From the NCBI RefSeq assembly GCF_000739815.1, contig NZ_BBJJ01000031.1, positions 20,492 to 84,491 of the forward strand: 64,000 bases of DNA. The letters are read 5' to 3'. A model generated the notes under the pieces. The model searched no databases. It was given only the letters and a program-made list of their open reading frames with translations, and had not been told where the DNA came from. The first letter of the stretch is position 1, and every line of letters begins with the position of its first letter. Made by a program: the position numbers and the translations under genes. Below are positions 62,018 through 64,000 of this stretch, one piece after another. This stretch comes from Paraburkholderia mimosarum LMG 23256 = NBRC 106338 (lineage in GTDB: Bacteria; Pseudomonadota; Gammaproteobacteria; Burkholderiales; Burkholderiaceae).

Positions 62018-63372
62018 GCGACGCGCAGGCCCTGCCCGACCAGCGCGGCTGGCATCGGCGCGTGCTGACGCTCGCGTTTCCCATTGTTCTCGCCAATCTC
62101 ACGCAGCCCATACTCGGCGCCGTCGATACCGCCGTGGCCGGTCACCTTGGCAGCGCAGCCGACCTGGGCGGCGTCGCGCTAGGCGGACTGTTCTTCAATT
62201 TCGTGTTCTGGGGCTTCGGCTTCCTGCGCATGGGAACGACTGGACTCGTCGCACAGGCCCATGGCGCGCGCGAGTTCGCTGCGCTGCGCGCGAACGTCGT
62301 GCGCGCACTGCTGCTGGCGTTCGCGATCGGCATTGTGATCCTGCTGATCCAGTCGCCCGTGATTCGATACACGCTCGCGGCTATTGGGGGCAGTGTCGAG
62401 GTGCAGCATAACGCCACGATCTACTGTCTGGCGCGTATTGGATCTGCGCCCTTCGCGCTGGCGAATTACGTCGTACTCGGTTATCTACTGGGCACGCAAC
62501 GCGTGCGCATAGCGCTGGCTTCGCAGATTTTTATCAATCTCGTGAATGTCGCTGCAGTGCTTGGCTATGTATATGGCCTGGGTTGGGGCATCGCAGGCAT
62601 CGGGGCGGCGACGGCGACTGCGGATGCGCTTGGCTTTGTGTTCGGCGCCTGTGTGCTCTGGAGGCTACGTCCTCGCGGGCTTGCCCCGCTAGCGCTGCGC
62701 ACCGTACTCGAGCCCGCGGCGGTGAAGCGGCTCGTCGTACTCAATCGGGATATTTTTCTGCGTACGCTCTGCCTGCTGGGGTCGTTCGGGTGGTTCGCCC
62801 ACCTGGGCGCGGCGCAAGGCGACGCCATTCTTGCCGCCAACGCTCTGCTTCTCAACTTCCAAACCTTCATGGCGTACGGCCTCGACGGGTTCGCTCATGC
62901 AGCCGAAGCGCTGGTCGGCGCGGCAATTGGTGCGGGCAACCGAACCGCGTTTCGCGAGGCGGTCAAGGTCAATCTGTTCTGGTCGGCGCTCGGGGCGTTC
63001 GGCTTTTCCGTCGTCTATTGGGTCTGTGGCCCATGGATTATCGGTCAGCTAACCGACCAACCGGCGGTACGTACCGCCGCTCTCACATTCTTGCCGTGGG
63101 CCGCGCTGTCGCCGCTGATTTCCGTCTGGGGATTTCTGCTGGACGGCGTGTTCATCGGGGCGACACGCACTCGAGAACTCATGCACGCAATGGTGGTATC
63201 GCTGGCAGTGTTTCTTGGCGCATCGTGGGCGCTGGTCGGGCCGCTCGGCAACCACGGGCTGTGGATCGCCCTCCTCGTGTTCATGGCGGCGCGCGGGCTG
63301 ACGCTCTCACCGTTGGTGCCGCGCATCAGCGGTGCGATTGAACCTCGCCCCCTGCACGGTTGGGCTGAGTAG
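62014..63372 (+). CDS. MATE family efflux transporter (DinF-like)
   Basis: The 452-residue protein has 12 predicted helices in two halves, with the DinF-subfamily opening LTLAFPIVLANLTQPILGAV and the GFLRMGTTGLVAQAHGA block. It is probably a Na+- or H+-driven exporter of organic cations or oxidised metabolites. The TTG at 62014 overlaps the DUF2288 stop (TTGA) and is preceded by AGGAG 7 nt upstream, so translation is probably coupled. Confidence 0.92.
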   Translation: MSDAQALPDQRGWHRRVLTLAFPIVLANLTQPILGAVDTAVAGHLGSAADLGGVALGGLFFNFVFWGFGFLRMGTTGLVAQAHGAREFAALRANVVRALLLAFAIGIVILLIQSPVIRYTLAAIGGSVEVQHNATIYCLARIGSAPFALANYVVLGYLLGTQRVRIALASQIFINLVNVAAVLGYVYGLGWGIAGIGAATATADALGFVFGACVLWRLRPRGLAPLALRTVLEPAAVKRLVVLNRDIFLRTLCLLGSFGWFAHLGAAQGDAILAANALLLNFQTFMAYGLDGFAHAAEALVGAAIGAGNRTAFREAVKVNLFWSALGAFGFSVVYWVCGPWIIGQLTDQPAVRTAALTFLPWAALSPLISVWGFLLDGVFIGATRTRELMHAMVVSLAVFLGASWALVGPLGNHGLWIALLVFMAARGLTLSPLVPRISGAIEPRPLHGWAE

Positions 63373-63390
63373 CTTGCGCCCGCTGGGCGC

Positions 63391-63561
63391 TCACTGAGCG
63401 GGCGGCATGTTTTCGATCATCATCGGCGGACGGTCGTCGGTCGGTACCCCGTGGTAGTCGGGCGGATCCTGCGGCGGGGTGCCGTGGTGGTGCGTCGTCG
63501 AGTTGTCAGCACACGCCGAAAGCAAAGCGCCCATCATGAGGGCCAGATAAATACGGGACAT
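63391..63561 (-). CDS. Small lipoprotein
   Basis: The 56-residue precursor has a lipobox LLSAC (Cys about residue 17) and a His/Pro/Asp-rich tail (HHHGTPPQDPPDYHG), possibly metal-binding. AAAGGA precedes ATG 63561. No family recognised. Confidence 0.7.
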   Translation of the reverse strand: MSRIYLALMMGALLSACADNSTTHHHGTPPQDPPDYHGVPTDDRPPMMIENMPPAQ

Positions 63562-63701
63562 CAGATCAAATCCTTTCTGAGTGGTGGTCCATTCTCCACT
63601 CCATAACTCGATACAGCGTGGCGCAGCGCGCAAACCGCTATTTTTTCCGCTGCGACACTGTTCTAAGATACGGACATGGCTGCAATCGACAGGAGGCTGC
63701 C

Positions 63702-63875
63702 ATGGACGCCGAAACTATTGCGGGTCTGATCGGTCTTGCCGTAGGGCTGCTCGTGCTGCTTGGGCTATCGATTTTTGAATCGCGCGCCTACAGGAAGGAG
63801 CACGACGGCGAAGGCATGATGCATCACTGGCTGGCCGAGCACCATGTGCTCGACCGGGTTCGCCGCAGGCACTGA
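63702..63875 (+). CDS. Small single-pass membrane protein
   Basis: The 57-residue protein has one helix (about 5-25, IAGLIGLAVGLLVLLGLSIF) and a charged His-rich cytosolic end (KEHDGEGMMHHWLAEHH). AGGAGG lies 7 nt before the ATG. It is divergent from the small lipoprotein. Function unknown. The remaining 125 bp to the right edge hold nothing that I can call. Confidence 0.7.
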   Translation: MDAETIAGLIGLAVGLLVLLGLSIFESRAYRKEHDGEGMMHHWLAEHHVLDRVRRRH

Positions 63876-64000
63876 ACGCTGCGGCGCAGGCGCGGTGCTG
63901 GCCTGACTCTCTCCCGCTGCCAGTTGAGCCTGGTTGCGCGGCGCTTTGTTGCCGCATCCGGGACATTAAGTCTTGCGCGCCTTCATTTTCCACATCGCAT

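Overview
The window is chromosomal DNA of a high-GC betaproteobacterium, most likely Burkholderiaceae (Burkholderia, Paraburkholderia or Caballeronia type). This rests on gene content: an ImuA-ImuB-DnaE2 mutasome, an FtrABCD elemental-iron uptake operon, hemP, a DUF3563 gene, a DUF4212/VC_2705-type symporter beside acs, and a class VII cytochrome P450. Species cannot be fixed by eye. No rRNA operon, prophage, insertion sequence or CRISPR array is visible.

Layout. 0-2 kb: an exopolysaccharide locus running off the left edge (wecB, then a BcsB-like gene cut by the window). 2.4-6.8 kb: a ferritin-like di-iron protein and a self-sufficient P450-reductase fusion, the latter divergent from an IclR regulator with two tandem palindromes between them. 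6.9-8.8 kb: a NYN-LOTUS protein and a protein with NPFG/DPFG repeats. 8.8-14.9 kb: lactate oxidation (lutABC), an SDR, crcB, cyclopropane synthase and a HIT protein. 15-16.7 kb: tRNA-Ser(GGA) followed by a compositionally foreign phosphoesterase and unexplained DNA. 16.8-21.3 kb: acs with a two-subunit sodium symporter, plausibly acetate or other small carboxylate uptake and activation. 21.6-26.5 kb: a DMT exporter, a YqhA-family protein, class I fumarase, bacterioferritin and glutamate racemase.

26.7-37.5 kb is largely an iron neighbourhood. It holds bfd, a 20-codon membrane ORF, tonB-exbB-exbD, hemP with a possible sRNA in its 3' region, a GlcG/HbpS-type protein and ftrABCD. Fur-like boxes precede bfd, hemP and ftrA. 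Embedded in it are a LysR/pirin divergent pair, an OsmC protein and a DUF1857 protein. 37.7-48.6 kb carries uvrB, an aromatic aminotransferase, 3-hydroxybutyrate dehydrogenase with a patatin (polyhydroxybutyrate or lipid turnover), an aldo/keto reductase, rlmJ, DUF3563, and a copper pair (cueR and a CopZ-like chaperone) with a perfect CueR palindrome.

48.7-54.7 kb is the SOS mutasome imuA-imuB-dnaE2 behind a perfect LexA box. 54.8-64 kb holds tRNA-Pro(TGG), sixA, an OlsB-like acyltransferase, a Nudix hydrolase, a surface-antigen-like protein, tRNA-Arg(TCT), uppP, a 28-codon membrane ORF, an aldose epimerase, an NlpD-like lipoprotein, an apparently non-coding 0.6 kb with a minus-strand terminator, DUF2288, a MATE exporter translationally coupled to it, a small lipoprotein and a small membrane protein.

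Most genes are ordinary core metabolism. The observations most worth a second look are the two very short membrane ORFs, the candidate sRNAs at 33.3 and 61.1 kb, the EF-hand-like loop in the symporter, the tandem operators beside the P450, the CueR promoter geometry, and the low-GC remnants at 15-16.6 and 29.5 kb.
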